19,654 nt of DNA, taken from the NCBI GenBank assembly GCA_027604665.1, contig JADGIZ010000202.1, positions 1 through 19,654 of the forward strand. Direction: 5' to 3'. Every line of letters starts with the position of its first letter. Positions within the stretch are counted from its first letter, which is position 1. Shown piece by piece: positions 1 to 10,057 of the stretch. Both the position numbers and the translations under genes were made by a program. Origin of the DNA: Polyrhizophydium stewartii. Its lineage: Eukaryota > Chytridiomycota > Chytridiomycetes > Rhizophydiales. The notes under the pieces are model-generated. The model made no database searches. It saw only the letters and a list, made by a program, of their open reading frames with translations, and was not told where the DNA came from.

Positions 1-89
1 GCCCACGCGCGCGCGGCCCGCCCGCCACCGCCTCGCGGCTTGTCTGTGCTCGGCCTCGCTGATCCGCGGCCGCGATTCCCCGCCCCCAG
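1..89 (+). other. 3' part of an upstream intron of the DHTKD1 gene
   Basis: No family-like coding sequence is visible before position 90. The stretch ends in a pyrimidine-rich tract and CAG (87-89), with a CTGAT branch-like motif about 30 nt upstream, so it reads as the tail of an intron whose start lies outside the window. It contains a run of alternating CG near its start. The missing 5' exon(s) should encode the mitochondrial presequence and the first few dozen residues. Confidence 0.55.
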
Positions 90-3000
90 ACACGCCCGAG
101 GAGCTCGAGAACCGCAACCGCAATGCCAACCTGCTGCGCCTGGTCTACGCATTCCGCAGCCAGGGCCACCGCCTCGCAAACCTCGACCCGCTCGGCCTGA
201 CGCTGCTCGAGTGCGTGCCACCCCCCCCCCGCCGGAGCTCTGTCGCCGCTCCCGAGCCGCTCCCGAGCCGCCACAAAGAAAACCCCTCCGTCCCGTGACC
301 GCCTCGCCGATTTCCGGGCCTCCGGCCATCGCTCCACCGCCCCCGCTCCCGCACCTCCGTCGCTGACAGCCGCCCCGGGCCTCCGCGGCCATCTCTGTCC
401 GCCGCCCGTGCACGCAGGAACATCCGCGACATCCTGCCCGAGCGCTACGGCCTCAAGAACCCCGCCGAAAAGTTCAACCTCGCAGGCATCCTGCACGTCG
501 GCTCGTCCGACCCCAAGGCCCCGCTCCAAGAGGCGTCCATTGACCGCATCATGGAGCACCTGCGCGGGTCGTACTGCGGCCGCATTGGGTTCGAGTTCAC
601 CCACATCCCCGTGCGTGACGCCGCTCGTCGCGCTTTTCCGCCGCTCCCTGTACTCTGACCCCCGATCGTCTGCTTCTTCGCATGTACAGGTCAAGGCCGA
701 GCGCCAGTGGTTCGCCAAGCTCGTCGAGTCGTACGAAAAGCGCACCTTCTCGCCCGAGGAGAAGCGCTACTTCTCGTCGCTACTCACAAAGTCGGAGGTC
801 TTTGACCACTTCATGGCCAAAAAGTTCCCGCAAGTCAAGCGCTATGGTCTGCAGGGTGCCGAGAGCATGATGGTGCGAGCAAAGGCGCCGCTGCCGGCAC
901 TTGCACGAAAGCTCACTCGCGCTGACGCCTGCTGCGCCTGCCGCTTCCCAGATCGTCATGTCGACGCTGCTGCGCGAGTCCAGCGCGAGTGAGTTTTGCT
1001 GGTCCGGATTCGCCGTCCCGCGCCGCTGCTGACTCTGCGTGCGCAGACGGCATCTCGGACATTGTCCTGTGCATGCCGCACCGCGGCCGCCTCAACCTCC
1101 TCACCGACCTGCTCGAGTTTCCTGCCGAGGCGCTCTTCCACAAGCTCAAGGGCAACAGCGAGTTCCCCAAGGAATACGCGGACCTCAACGGCGACGTGCT
1201 TTCGCACCTTGCCATCTCAAAGGACATTGATGTCGGTGGCCCCGAAAAGGTCCACGTCTCGATGCTGCACAACCCGTCGCACCTCGAGACCGCCAACCCG
1301 GTCGCGCTCGGCAAGGCTCGTGCCCGCCAGATGCATCTGTTCGAGGCCGGCACCGAGAACAACTGCTTCATCGGCGACCGCGTCATGTGCGTGCAGCTGC
1401 ACGGTGACGCCGCGTTCGCCGGACAGGGCGTCGTCACCGAGACGCTCGGCCTCGCAAACCTGCCGCACTACACGGCAGGCGGCTCGGTCCACGTCATTGT
1501 TAACAACCAGATCGGCTACACCACGCCTGCCATGAACGCGCGCTCCACCACGTACACATCCGACGTCGCCAAGATGATCAACTGCCCCGTCATCCACGTC
1601 AACGCAGACCATCCCGAGGACGTGGCCTACGCAACGGCGATTGCGTTCGAGTACCGCCACCGGTTCCGCAAGGACGTTATCCTGGACATGATCTCGTACC
1701 GCCGCCTGGGCCACAACGAGCTCGACGAGCCCGCATACACGCAGCCCCTCATGTACCAGAAGATCCGCGCGCTGCGCACCGTACCCGCCAAGTACGAGGA
1801 CAAGCTGTTCGAGGAGGGCGTGTTCCAGAGCCGCGCCGACATTGACGCCGTGCGCGACTGGTACAACGGCGAGCTCGAGCGCAAGCTCGAGGCTAGTCTC
1901 AACTACGAGCCCGAGCTCGAGGCTTTCAAGGGTAAGTGGGCCAGCATGGTGCACCCGACGTCGGCCGTGACCAAGCTCGACACGGGCGTGCCCGTCGAGA
2001 CGCTCAAAAAGGTCGGCATCGCGTCGGTTGAGCGGCCCAGCGACTTCACCGTGCACAGCCGCCTGGCGCGCTACCACATCGAGAACCGCGTCACGCGCGT
2101 CAGCGCCGGCACGGGACTCGACTGGGCCACCGCCGAGGCCATGGCCTTTGGCTCGCTCATGCTCGAGGGCTACCACGTGCGCATCTCGGGTCAGGACGTT
2201 GGCCGCGGTACCTTCTCGCAGCGCCACGTCATGCTCGTCGACTCCAGCAACGAGCGCACAATCATCCCGCTCAACCGCATGGTACCGCCGCCGGGCAAGC
2301 AGGGCAAGATCGAGATTGCCAACTCGCACCTGTCCGAGTACGCCGTCATGGGCTTCGAGTACGGAGTGTCCCTCGAGACGCCGAACCGCCTGTGTATCTG
2401 GGAGGCTCAGTTTGGCGACTTCTTCAACGGCGCCCAGATCGTCATTGACACGCTCATCTCGAGCGGCGAGACCAAGTGGATGCGCCAATCGGGTCTTGTG
2501 CTGCTGCTGCCGCACGGATACGACGGCGCCGGTCCCGAGCACAGCAGCTCGCACATCGAGCGCTTCCTGCAGCTGTGCGACACGCCCTTTGACGTCAATG
2601 CCAAGGAGACCAACCCCAACATGCACGTTGTCAACCCGACCACGCCTGCGCAGTACTTCCACCTTCTGCGCCGCCAGGTGAGCGTCTCCTCTCGGGCGTC
2701 TCGGCTGCCCGTGTCTTGTACTGACACAGATCAACACCTGCTCACCAAACAACGCTCCCAACCCCAATCAGCTCCAGCGCAACTACCGCAAGCCGCTGAT
2801 CGTCGCCGCACCCAAGGTGCTCTTGCGCCACCCGGCCGCGACGTCCGACTTGGCCGACATGGCACCCGGCACCACGTTCCTGCCTGTCCTCGGCGACCCG
2901 CTCTTTGCCGACGCCGAGAAGGCGGCAGGCGTGCAGCGCGTGTGCTTCCTGAGCGGCAAGCTCTACTACGACCTCGTCAAGGAGCGCAACGACCGCGGCC

Positions 3001-3354
3001 TCGACGACAAGGTGGCCTTTGTCCGCCTCGAGGAGATCGCTCCCTTCCCCGCCGACGACCTTGCGGCCCAGATCGCCCAGTTCCCCAACGCCTCGGGTGA
3101 GCACGGCATGCTTGTGCCTTGGCTGACAACGCCATCTCGAGCTGACCCTCATGCCAGAGTTCTGGTGGGTCCAGGAGGAGTCGCAGAACCAGGGCGCCTA
3201 CTCGTTTGTTGCTCCGCGCCTCGAGCAGCTCCTTGGTGGCGCGCGGCTGCACTACCACGGCCGTGCCCCCTCGGCCGCTCCGGCCACGGGCATCGGCAAG
3301 GTCCACAAGAAGGAGGTGGCCGATCTCATGTCGGGCACCTTTGCCGGCCTGTAA
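90..3354 (+). CDS. DHTKD1: DHTKD1-type 2-oxoadipate dehydrogenase E1 component, mitochondrial (5' partial)
   Basis: Thiamine-diphosphate-dependent E1 that decarboxylates 2-oxoadipate in lysine and tryptophan breakdown, passing the glutaryl group to the E2 lipoamide in the mitochondrial matrix. Exons read: 90-210, 418-610, 690-872, 952-988, 1047-2677, 2772-3096, 3158-3354, giving about 894 residues plus a missing N-terminus (human DHTKD1 is about 919). Visible motifs: HRGRLNLL (1079 on), ThDP-binding GDAAFAGQG (1403 on) to NNQ (1502-1510), GHNELDEP, SGQDVGRGTFSQRH, FGDFFNGAQ, LLPHGYDGAGPEHSS and WVQEESQNQG. DHTKD1 is preferred over OGDH because of GYTTPA after the NNQ motif, AFEYRHRFRKDVI, and the ending GIGKVHKKEV. 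The acceptor before 2772 was chosen because it joins LLRRQ to LQRNYRKP without an insertion; an alternative acceptor at 2729 would add 14 residues. The next gene starts 225 bp downstream on the same strand. Confidence 0.92.
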
Positions 3355-3579
3355 TCTTCTTCCCCGTTCCCTTCACGCACGCTCATAAAGACCGTCATGC
3401 GCCATCCGGCTGGGGGTCCCTGGGGGATGTATGTTGGACCGGCGAGGGGCCTACGCACCCAGCCACCGGGCTTCGGACGCACGGCCAGCTTCCGAGCCCC
3501 TTTCGGAGCACGGGAAACTCCGGCTGGGAGGCGCATAATGTCTGGTTCGAACCTCGGGCGACTTGCCCCAGCCACGCCC
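3355..3579 (+). promoter_or_regulatory. DHTKD1 3' end and promoter/5' UTR of first ALDH gene
   Basis: This 225-bp spacer must hold both the DHTKD1 3' end and the ALDH copy 1 promoter. A CATAAA hexamer at about 3384 is a weak poly(A)-signal candidate. Two ATGs in frame with ALDH copy 1 occur at 3397 and 3538 with no stop between them and the chosen start at 3580. I see no TATA box that I would defend. Confidence 0.4.
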
Positions 3580-5464
3580 ATGTCGACCGCCCTCTACACC
3601 CCTGTCGCGGACATCCCGCGCCTCGTCGCCGACGCCCGCGCCACATACGAGACGGGCGTCACCAAGTCGCTCGCCTGGCGCCGCACGCAGCTGCGTGCGC
3701 TGTTCAACATGCTCGAGAAGGAGGAGGAGGTCATCACCGAGGCGCTGTTCAGGGACCTCCGCAAGGTGCGTTCCCCGGCGTGCGAGTGCGAGTGCGGCAC
3801 GCGGATTGGGGCGGGCGATTGTTGAGCTGCTCCCGGAGCCAGCGGGTCTCGCAGCGTTGCTGTGCACCTCGCAACTCGCCCGCGGGCGTTGTCCTCTCCT
3901 TCCCCGCGGGCATGTCGATCGGCGCTTCGGCGCTTGCAGATTCCCCGCTCCGACGCTCACGCGAGTCCACGTCTCCGCCTCCCCATCCCCCAGTCGCGCG
4001 CAGAGGGCGTCATCTTCGAGGTCGGACAGATCCGCAACGCCGTCATCCATGCTCTTGAGCACCTCGACGACTGGGCCACCCCCGAGCCAGCCCCGGCCGG
4101 CAACGTCATCTACGTTTTGGATCGCCTCGAGGTCCGCCGCTTCCCGCTCGGCGTCGTTCTCATCATCGGCACATGGAACTACCCGATCATGCTTTCGCTC
4201 GGACCGCTGGTCGCCGCTATTGCGGCCGGCAACGCAGCCGTGCTCAAGCTGTCCGAGGTTTCGGCCCACACTGCCGAGGCGCTCCTTCATCTGCTGCCAA
4301 AGTACGTCGACAACTCGGCCATCAAGGTCGTCTACGGCGCCGTGCCCGAGTCAACGGCCCTGCTCGAGCAGCGCTTCAACCTCATCTTCTACACCGGCAA
4401 CGCCGTCGTTGCGCGCGTCATCATGAAGGCTGCCGTCAAGCACCTCACGCCCGTCGTGCTCGAGCTCGGCGGCAAGAGCCCGGTCATTGTCGACAAGGAC
4501 GCCAACATCCCCAACGCCGTCAAGCGCATCATGTGGGGCAAGACCGTCAACGCAGGCCAGACGTGCGTCGCGCCGGACTACGTCTACGTCCACAAGTCCG
4601 TGGCTGCGCAGTTCTATGCCGAGATCCCCAAGGCGATGAAGGCGCTGCACGGCGACAACATTGCCAAGACGCACACGTTCCCGCGCATCGTCAGCGACCG
4701 CCACTTCAACCGCCTGGTGAGCATGCTCGACGCAGAGCTTGTTGTTCCCGGCGTCGAGGTCGTCTATGGTGGCCACCACAACGCCACCGACAGGTTCTTT
4801 GAGCCCACGGTGCTGCGCGGCGTCACGCAGGACGCCAAGAAGCATCCAGTCATGAAGGAGGAACTGTTTGGGCCGATCATGCCTGTGATCGAGTATGACG
4901 ACGTCGACGAGGTGATCGCTGCGATCCGCGCCAAGGGGTGAGTTGCGATTGCTTGTTTGATTGCGAGCCAGCGAGTGCACATCTGACTGCGATGCCTGCG
5001 GTGTGTGCAGTGAGCCGTCGCTTGCGCTGTATCCGTTCTCATCGAACCCCAAGTTCATCGAGAAGGTCGTCAATGGCGTCGATGCCGGCAACGTCATTGC
5101 CAACGACCTGCTTGTGACAGTCGGCATGGAGAACGTCCCGTTTGGTGGTGTCGGCGAGTCTGGCATGGGCTCGTACCACGGCAAGCACGGCTTCGACACC
5201 TTCAGCCACAAGCGCACGGTCATGATTCGCTCATCGGGACTTGAGTTCATGAACGACCTCCGATACCCCTTGATGAGCTATGATCGAGAGGGCTTTGGAT
5301 ACAAGGTCGTCAGCACGGTCGTGTTTGAAAAGCTTCCGTCCGAGGCCTGGCTTGCAATCCACTCTTTCCTGAAGCGGTATATTGCTCCTCTCTTCTTCAA
5401 GGGATCCCTGCTGCTCGGCCTCGTCATCGGCCTCGCCATTGGCTTTGGCGTCCGCCTTCGTTGA
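3580..5464 (+). CDS. HFD1: Fatty aldehyde dehydrogenase, ALDH3/HFD1 type, tandem copy 1
   Basis: NAD(P)-dependent oxidation of long-chain aliphatic aldehydes to fatty acids, as in ALDH3A2 and yeast Hfd1. Exons 3580-3765, 3994-4937 and 5011-5464 give 527 residues. Visible motifs: GTWNYP, FNLIFYTGN, LELGGKSP with the general-base Glu at about residue 219, NAGQTCVAP with the catalytic Cys at about 253, KEELFGP, and PFGGVGESGMGSYHG. The 34-residue Glu-Cys spacing is that of ALDH3 enzymes. The last about 25 residues form a hydrophobic helix (GSLLLGLVIGLAIGFGV) followed by Arg, a C-terminal membrane anchor typical of this family. The start at 3580 is chosen because copies 2 and 3 begin at the equivalent MST/MPV-YTPVADIP. 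In-frame ATGs at 3538 and 3397 could extend the N-terminus by 14 or 61 residues. Which aldehyde is preferred cannot be read from the sequence. Confidence 0.94.
4220..5215 (+). repeat. Homogenised paralogous tract, ALDH copy 1 (matches 6373-7368 and 8466-9461)
   Basis: Three about 1-kb blocks align without a single gap at offsets of 2153 and 4246. They cover the second two-thirds of exon 2, all of the 73-nt intron 2, and the first about 200 nt of exon 3. Copies 1 and 2 differ by only about ten bases over exon 2 positions 4292-4937. Intron 2 of copies 1 (4938-5010) and 3 (9184-9256) is identical at 73/73 bases; copy 2 (7091-7163) differs at two. Intron 1 in contrast is 228, 306 and 234 nt and does not visibly align. 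Confidence 0.85.
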
Positions 5465-5654
5465 CCTCTTTCGTTAGTGTATGTCCGGCTTCAGACCCAA
5501 CGAGTGTGCATCCCATCGCTTGAATAAACGCTTCCTCATTCCTTCCCCTCGCGTCATGGCACGCTGCATGTGCTCGAGGATCCGGTGGTAGTCACTCTTG
5601 CCGCGAAGCGAGTTCCGCAGCTTCCCCAGACACTCGCCAACTGCCACAGCACCC
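5465..5654 (+). promoter_or_regulatory. Intergenic region between ALDH copies 1 and 2, with AATAAA poly(A) signal
   Basis: An AATAAA at 5523-5528 sits about 60 nt after the copy 1 stop and is a plausible poly(A) signal. The remaining about 125 bp must carry the promoter and leader of copy 2. This stretch is not similar to the regions before copies 1 or 3, so the three genes probably have independent promoters. On the minus strand it reads open with GC-rich third positions (see findings). Confidence 0.5.
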
Positions 5655-7611
5655 ATGTCCACGTCTCTGTACACCCCCGTCGCGGACATCCCGCGCCTCG
5701 TCGCCGACGCCCGCGCCACCTACGAGACGGGCGTTACCAAGCCTCTCGCCTGGCGCCGCAAGCAGCTGCGCGCGCTGTTCAACATGCTCGAGAAGGAGGA
5801 GGCGGCCATCACCGAGGCGCTCTTCAAGGACCTCCGCAAGGTACGCCACCACGTGCTGTCGATTCGTCCGACCGCCTTGTCCCCCACCCGCTGTGGCTCC
5901 GGCTCCGCGCTGGGGCCTCCCGGCCCCCTGCACCGCCGGCTGGCTGGCGCAGCCTGGCTTCCAGCCCGGCTCGTCGAGGCGCGGCGCAGCCCCCGGCCCC
6001 GCCGCCCTCCTGCCCGGCTCGTGTCCGCGGGTGTCGTCCTGCCGCGGCCGGGCCAGCGCTGCGCGTTTCTCCGAGCCCGACAGGCTCACACGACCACGCT
6101 CCTCTGTTTCCCCGCCCCATCGACGCACGTGTGCACGCCCACCAAGACCCGGGAGGAGGGCGCCATCTTCGAGGTCGCCCAGATCCGCGCCGCGATCGTC
6201 CATGCCCTCGAGAACCTCGAACAGTGGGCGGCTCCGGAGCCGATCGACGCAGGAAGCCCCCTGTACGCCATGGACCGCCTCGAGGTCCGCCGCTTCCCGC
6301 TCGGCGTCGTGCTCGTCATTGGCACATGGAACTACCCCATCTTCCTCTCGATCGGCCCTCTCATCGCTGCTATTGCGGCCGGCAACGCAGCCGTGCTCAA
6401 GCTGTCCGAGGTTTCGGCCCACACCGCTGAGCTGCTCCTTCACCTGCTGCCAAAGTACGTCGACAACTCGGCCATCAAGGTCGTCTACGGCGCCGTGCCC
6501 GAGTCAACGGCCCTGCTCGAGCAGCGCTTCAACCTCATCTTCTACACCGGCAACGCCGTCGTTGCGCGCGTCATCATGAAGGCTGCCGTCAAGCACCTCA
6601 CGCCCGTCGTGCTCGAGCTCGGCGGCAAGAGCCCGGTCATTGTCGACAAGGATGCCAACATCCCCAACGCCGTCAAGCGCATCATGTGGGGCAAGACCGT
6701 CAACGCAGGCCAGACGTGCGTCGCGCCGGACTACGTCTACGTCCACAAGTCCGTGGCTGCGCAGTTCTATGCCGAGATCCCCAAGGCGATGAAGGCGCTG
6801 CACGGCGACAACATTGCCAAGACGCACACGTTCCCGCGCATCGTCAGCGACCGCCACTTCAACCGCCTGGTCAGCATGCTCGATGCAGAGCTTGTTGTTC
6901 CCGGCGTCGAGGTCGTCTATGGCGGCCACCACAACGCCACCGACAGGTTCTTTGAGCCGACGGTGCTGCGTGGCGTCACGCAGGACGCCAAGAAGCATCC
7001 AGTCATGAAGGAGGAGCTGTTTGGGCCGATCATGCCTGTGATCGAGTATGACGACGTCGACGAGGTGATCGCTGCGATCCGCGCCAAGGGGTGAGTTGCG
7101 ATTGCTTGTTTGATTGCGAGCCAGCGAGTGCACATCTGACCGCGATGCCTGCGGTGTATGCAGCGAGCCGTCGCTTGCGCTGTATCCGTTCTCGTCGAAC
7201 CCCAAGTTCATCGAGAAGGTCGTCAATGGCGTCGATGCCGGCAACGTCATTGCCAACGACCTGCTTGTCTCGGTTGGCATCGACACTCTTCCATTCGGCG
7301 GTGTCGGCGAGTCTGGCATGGGCTCGTACCACGGCAAGCACGGCTTTGATGCTTTCAGCCACAAGCGCTCGGTGATGGTTCGCTCGGCGGGGCTCGAGTT
7401 CCTGAACGACCTCCGATATCAGCTTGCGCTCTACAACCCCCGCGGCCTCGCCTACAGGATCGCCCGCCTCCTTCTGTTCAAGTCGCCGGCGTCTGAAACC
7501 TACTATGCCCTCATGTCGTTCATCCGTCGCGTGACTGCGACGCTGGCCGCGCGCGGCGGCCTTCCGCTCGCGTTCCTCTTGGGCGTGCTCTTTGCACGCA
7601 GGCACCAGTAG
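5655..7611 (+). CDS. HFD1: Fatty aldehyde dehydrogenase, ALDH3/HFD1 type, tandem copy 2
   Basis: Same enzyme family as copy 1. Exons 5655-5840, 6147-7090 and 7164-7611 give 525 residues. Exons 1 and 2 have exactly the lengths of copy 1 (186 and 944 nt), so the catalytic Glu and Cys again fall at about residues 219 and 253. Residues encoded from about 6373 to 7240 are nearly identical to copy 1, including the cofactor and catalytic regions. Differences concentrate in exon 1, the start of exon 2 and the last about 110 residues. The C-terminal helix (GGLPLAFLLGVLF) followed by ARRHQ is a shorter anchor than in copy 1. Intron 1 (306 nt) uses an AAG acceptor rather than CAG, inferred because it restores DLRK-TREEG in frame as in copy 1. 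The enzyme call is certain; the exact intron 1 acceptor is less so. Confidence 0.94.
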
Positions 7612-7822
7612 GCGCTGTAAACCACCGACTTCCAAGTCTGCTCGTTGTTCATGCAACCTCGACCCGTCCTGGCGCAATGAAGCCGTCTATCCATTCGATC
7701 TGTTGTCGGCGCTGGTGGCGTCACGGGCGTGGTCGTGCCGCCGGTGACTTTGCGGCTGAACCTCAACGGGTTTACTTTTGAACCAACTTCACCGAACGAC
7801 TTCATCCCGCGTCCCAGAACCA
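7612..7822 (+). promoter_or_regulatory. Intergenic region between ALDH copies 2 and 3
   Basis: A 211-bp spacer that must hold the end of copy 2 and the promoter of copy 3. I see no AATAAA, no clear TATA box and no similarity to the other two ALDH upstream regions. Confidence 0.35.
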
Positions 7823-9725
7823 ATGCCCGTCCCCTACACCCCTGTCGCGGACATCCCGCGCCTCGTTGCCGACGCCCGCGCCGCTTACGACGCGGGCTTC
7901 ACCAAGCCGCTTGCCTGGCGCCGCCAGCAGCTGCGCGCCATCCACGACTTCCTGGTCAAGGAAGAGAAGGCCATCAACGAGGCCCTCTTCAAGGACCTCC
8001 ACCGTGTGAGCTGCAGCGCCCTGTTACCCTGGAGTGGCCCTTCTGTGCATGCCGCGCTGTGCGGTCGGACGAGCCCCGGCGCGCCCCGGCGCGCCCCGGC
8101 GCGGTGGAGCGTGTCTCGCGCTTGCTGCTCCCCAGCCCCGTCGCCTCGCCCTGCTGCCGAGGGCCAGGGACGCACGTGTCCCGCAGCCGCTCTCCAAACG
8201 TCACGCGCGGCTGAACTGACCGGGCCGCGACTCCCACAGCCCGAGGCAGAGACCATGATCTACGACATCGGCATGGCCCGCAACGCCGCCGTGCATACGC
8301 TCGAGTACCTCGACGACTGGGTCGCCCCCGAGCGCGTGAGCGGCGAGTCGGTCGCCTACGCCATGGACCGCCTCGAGGTCCGCCGCTTCCCGCTCGGCGT
8401 CGTTCTCATCATCGGCACATGGAACTACCCGATCAACCTCACTCTCATTCCCCTCATTACCGCCGTTGCGGCCGGCAACGCAGCCGTGCTCAAGCTGTCT
8501 GAGGTGTCGGTCAATACCGCTGAGCTACTCGTCCGCCTGCTGCCCAAATACGTCGACAACTCGGCCATCAAGGTCGTCTACGGCGCCGTGCCAGAGTCAA
8601 CGGCCCTGCTCGAGCAGCGCTTCAACCTCATCTTCTACACCGGCAACGCCGTCGTTGCGCGCGTCATCATGAAGGCTGCCGTCAAGCACCTCACGCCCGT
8701 CGTGCTCGAGCTCGGCGGCAAGAGCCCGGTCATTGTCGACAAGGACGCCAACATCCCCAACGCCGTCAAGCGCATCATGTGGGCCAAAAGCATGAACTCG
8801 GGCCAGACGTGCGTCGCGCCGGACTACGTCTACGTCCACAAGTCCGTGGCTGCGCAGTTCTATGCCGAGATCCCCAAGGTAGCCAAGATTCTCTATGGAA
8901 ACGACCCGGCCAAGTCGGAGCTTTACACTCGCATCGTCAGCGACCGCCACTTCAACCGCCTTGTCAGCACGCTCGATGCAGAGCTCAAGGTGCCAGGTGT
9001 TGAGGTGGTTTACGGCGGAAACCGCGATGCCAAGGAGCGTCTGATCGAGCCGACGGTGCTGCGCGGCGTCACGCAGGACGCCAAGAAGCATCCAGTCATG
9101 AAGGAGGAGCTGTTTGGGCCGATCATGCCTGTGATCGAGTATGACGATGTTGACGAGGTGATCGCTGCGATCCGCGCCAAGGGGTGAGTTGCGATTGCTT
9201 GTTTGATTGCGAGCCAGCGAGTGCACATCTGACTGCGATGCCTGCGGTGTGTGCAGCGAGCCGTCGCTTGCGCTGTATCCGTTCTCGTCGAACCTCAAGT
9301 TCATCGAGAAGGTCGTCAATGGCGTCGATGCCGGCAACGTCATTGCCAACGACCTGATCATGTCGCTTGCTGTCGAGAATCTTCCATTCGGCGGTGTCGG
9401 CGAGTCTGGCATGGGCTCGTACCACGGCAAGCACGGCTTCGACACCTTCAGCCACAAGCGCTCGGTGATGGTTCGCCCCGCCGGGCTCGAGATCCTCAAC
9501 GACGCGCGCTATCCGGCAAACGGCTACAACCGCCGTGGCTTCTGGTACAAGGTCGTCGAGATTCTGCTGTTCCGCCCAATGCCCACGGACACGTCCATCG
9601 CCTTCTCGACCTTTTGGCGCCGCAACATTTCGCCGCTGTTCTCGCCGGCGCCGATTCTCATCGGCCTTGCTCTCGGCTTCTACGCTAGCATCCGTGCTCG
9701 CGCTGCAGGGCTCATCTCGCACTGA
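7823..9725 (+). CDS. HFD1: Fatty aldehyde dehydrogenase, ALDH3/HFD1 type, tandem copy 3 (diverged active-site region)
   Basis: Exons 7823-8005, 8240-9183 and 9257-9725 give 531 residues; exon 2 is again 944 nt. Catalytic Glu is at about residue 218 and Cys at about 252. It is the most diverged copy. The stretch just before the catalytic Cys reads WAKSMNSGQTC where copies 1 and 2 have WGKTVNAGQTC. The segment from about 8878 to 9045 encodes KVAKILYGNDPAKSELYTR and YGGNRDAKERLIEP in place of KAMKALHGDNIAKTHTFPR and YGGHHNATDRFFEP. The rest of the central region matches the other copies almost base for base. The C-terminal anchor (PAPILIGLALGFYASI) is followed by a longer basic tail, RARAAGLISH. 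A different substrate or location from copies 1 and 2 is an inference. Intron 1 (8006-8239) contains a short tandem repeat of a CGCCCCGG-like unit at about 8073-8102. Confidence 0.94.
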
Positions 9726-10057
9726 TCCACTCTGCCATGCGGCCAGAGGAGGCCGTTTGCACACTTTCCCCCGTCAAGCAATCTGGCTCCTCTTGCAAAA
9801 CTGAGTCCCCCGCACACCTCGCCGTTTTCACGCCAGCCCAGAATGAATTGCGGGATGCCTGAGACGCGGGAAAGTCTCCCAATAACAGAAGGCATTTTTG
9901 TGAGGGAAATGTCGCCGTCCGAACGGCATGTTAAGGAAGGTGGATGCATGCGAGTGTCGTGCATGGATGCGGGTTGTATGCGTGTGGATGGAGGAGGTTG
10001 AAAGGCGGGCGAAGGTGTGGCAGGTGCAGGGTCGTGACGCCAAGGCGTTGGGCTGGC
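9726..10057. other. Convergent 3' region between ALDH copy 3 and BCKDHB
   Basis: This 332-bp stretch separates two genes ending toward each other. It holds both 3' UTRs and no credible coding sequence. No AATAAA is seen on either strand. A TGYATG-rich segment at about 9944-9990 (repeated TGCATG/TATGCG words) lies in the BCKDHB 3' flank. Confidence 0.45.

Noticed and set aside
221..230. C10 homopolymer in the first visible DHTKD1 intron
   Set aside because: A low-complexity run inside an intron in GC-rich DNA; nothing suggests a function.
1047..2677. 2-oxoglutarate dehydrogenase E1 (OGDH/KGD1) as the identity of the first gene
   Set aside because: The general E1 motifs fit both, but GYTTPA, AFEYRHRFRKDVI and the C-terminal GIGKVHKKEV match DHTKD1 rather than OGDH.
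1217..2767. 516-codon open frame on the minus strand
   Set aside because: It is antisense to the large DHTKD1 exon and has no recognisable domain; it arises from GC-rich codon use on the other strand. The long antisense frames over the ALDH genes are the same effect.
3544..3553. GGTTCGAACC, resembling a tRNA T-arm
   Set aside because: The flanking bases do not form a proper T-stem, and I could not build a D-arm, anticodon arm and acceptor stem around it.
8073..8102. Short tandem CGCCCCGG-type repeat in ALDH copy 3 intron 1
   Set aside because: About three imperfect units within a GC-rich intron; ordinary slippage.
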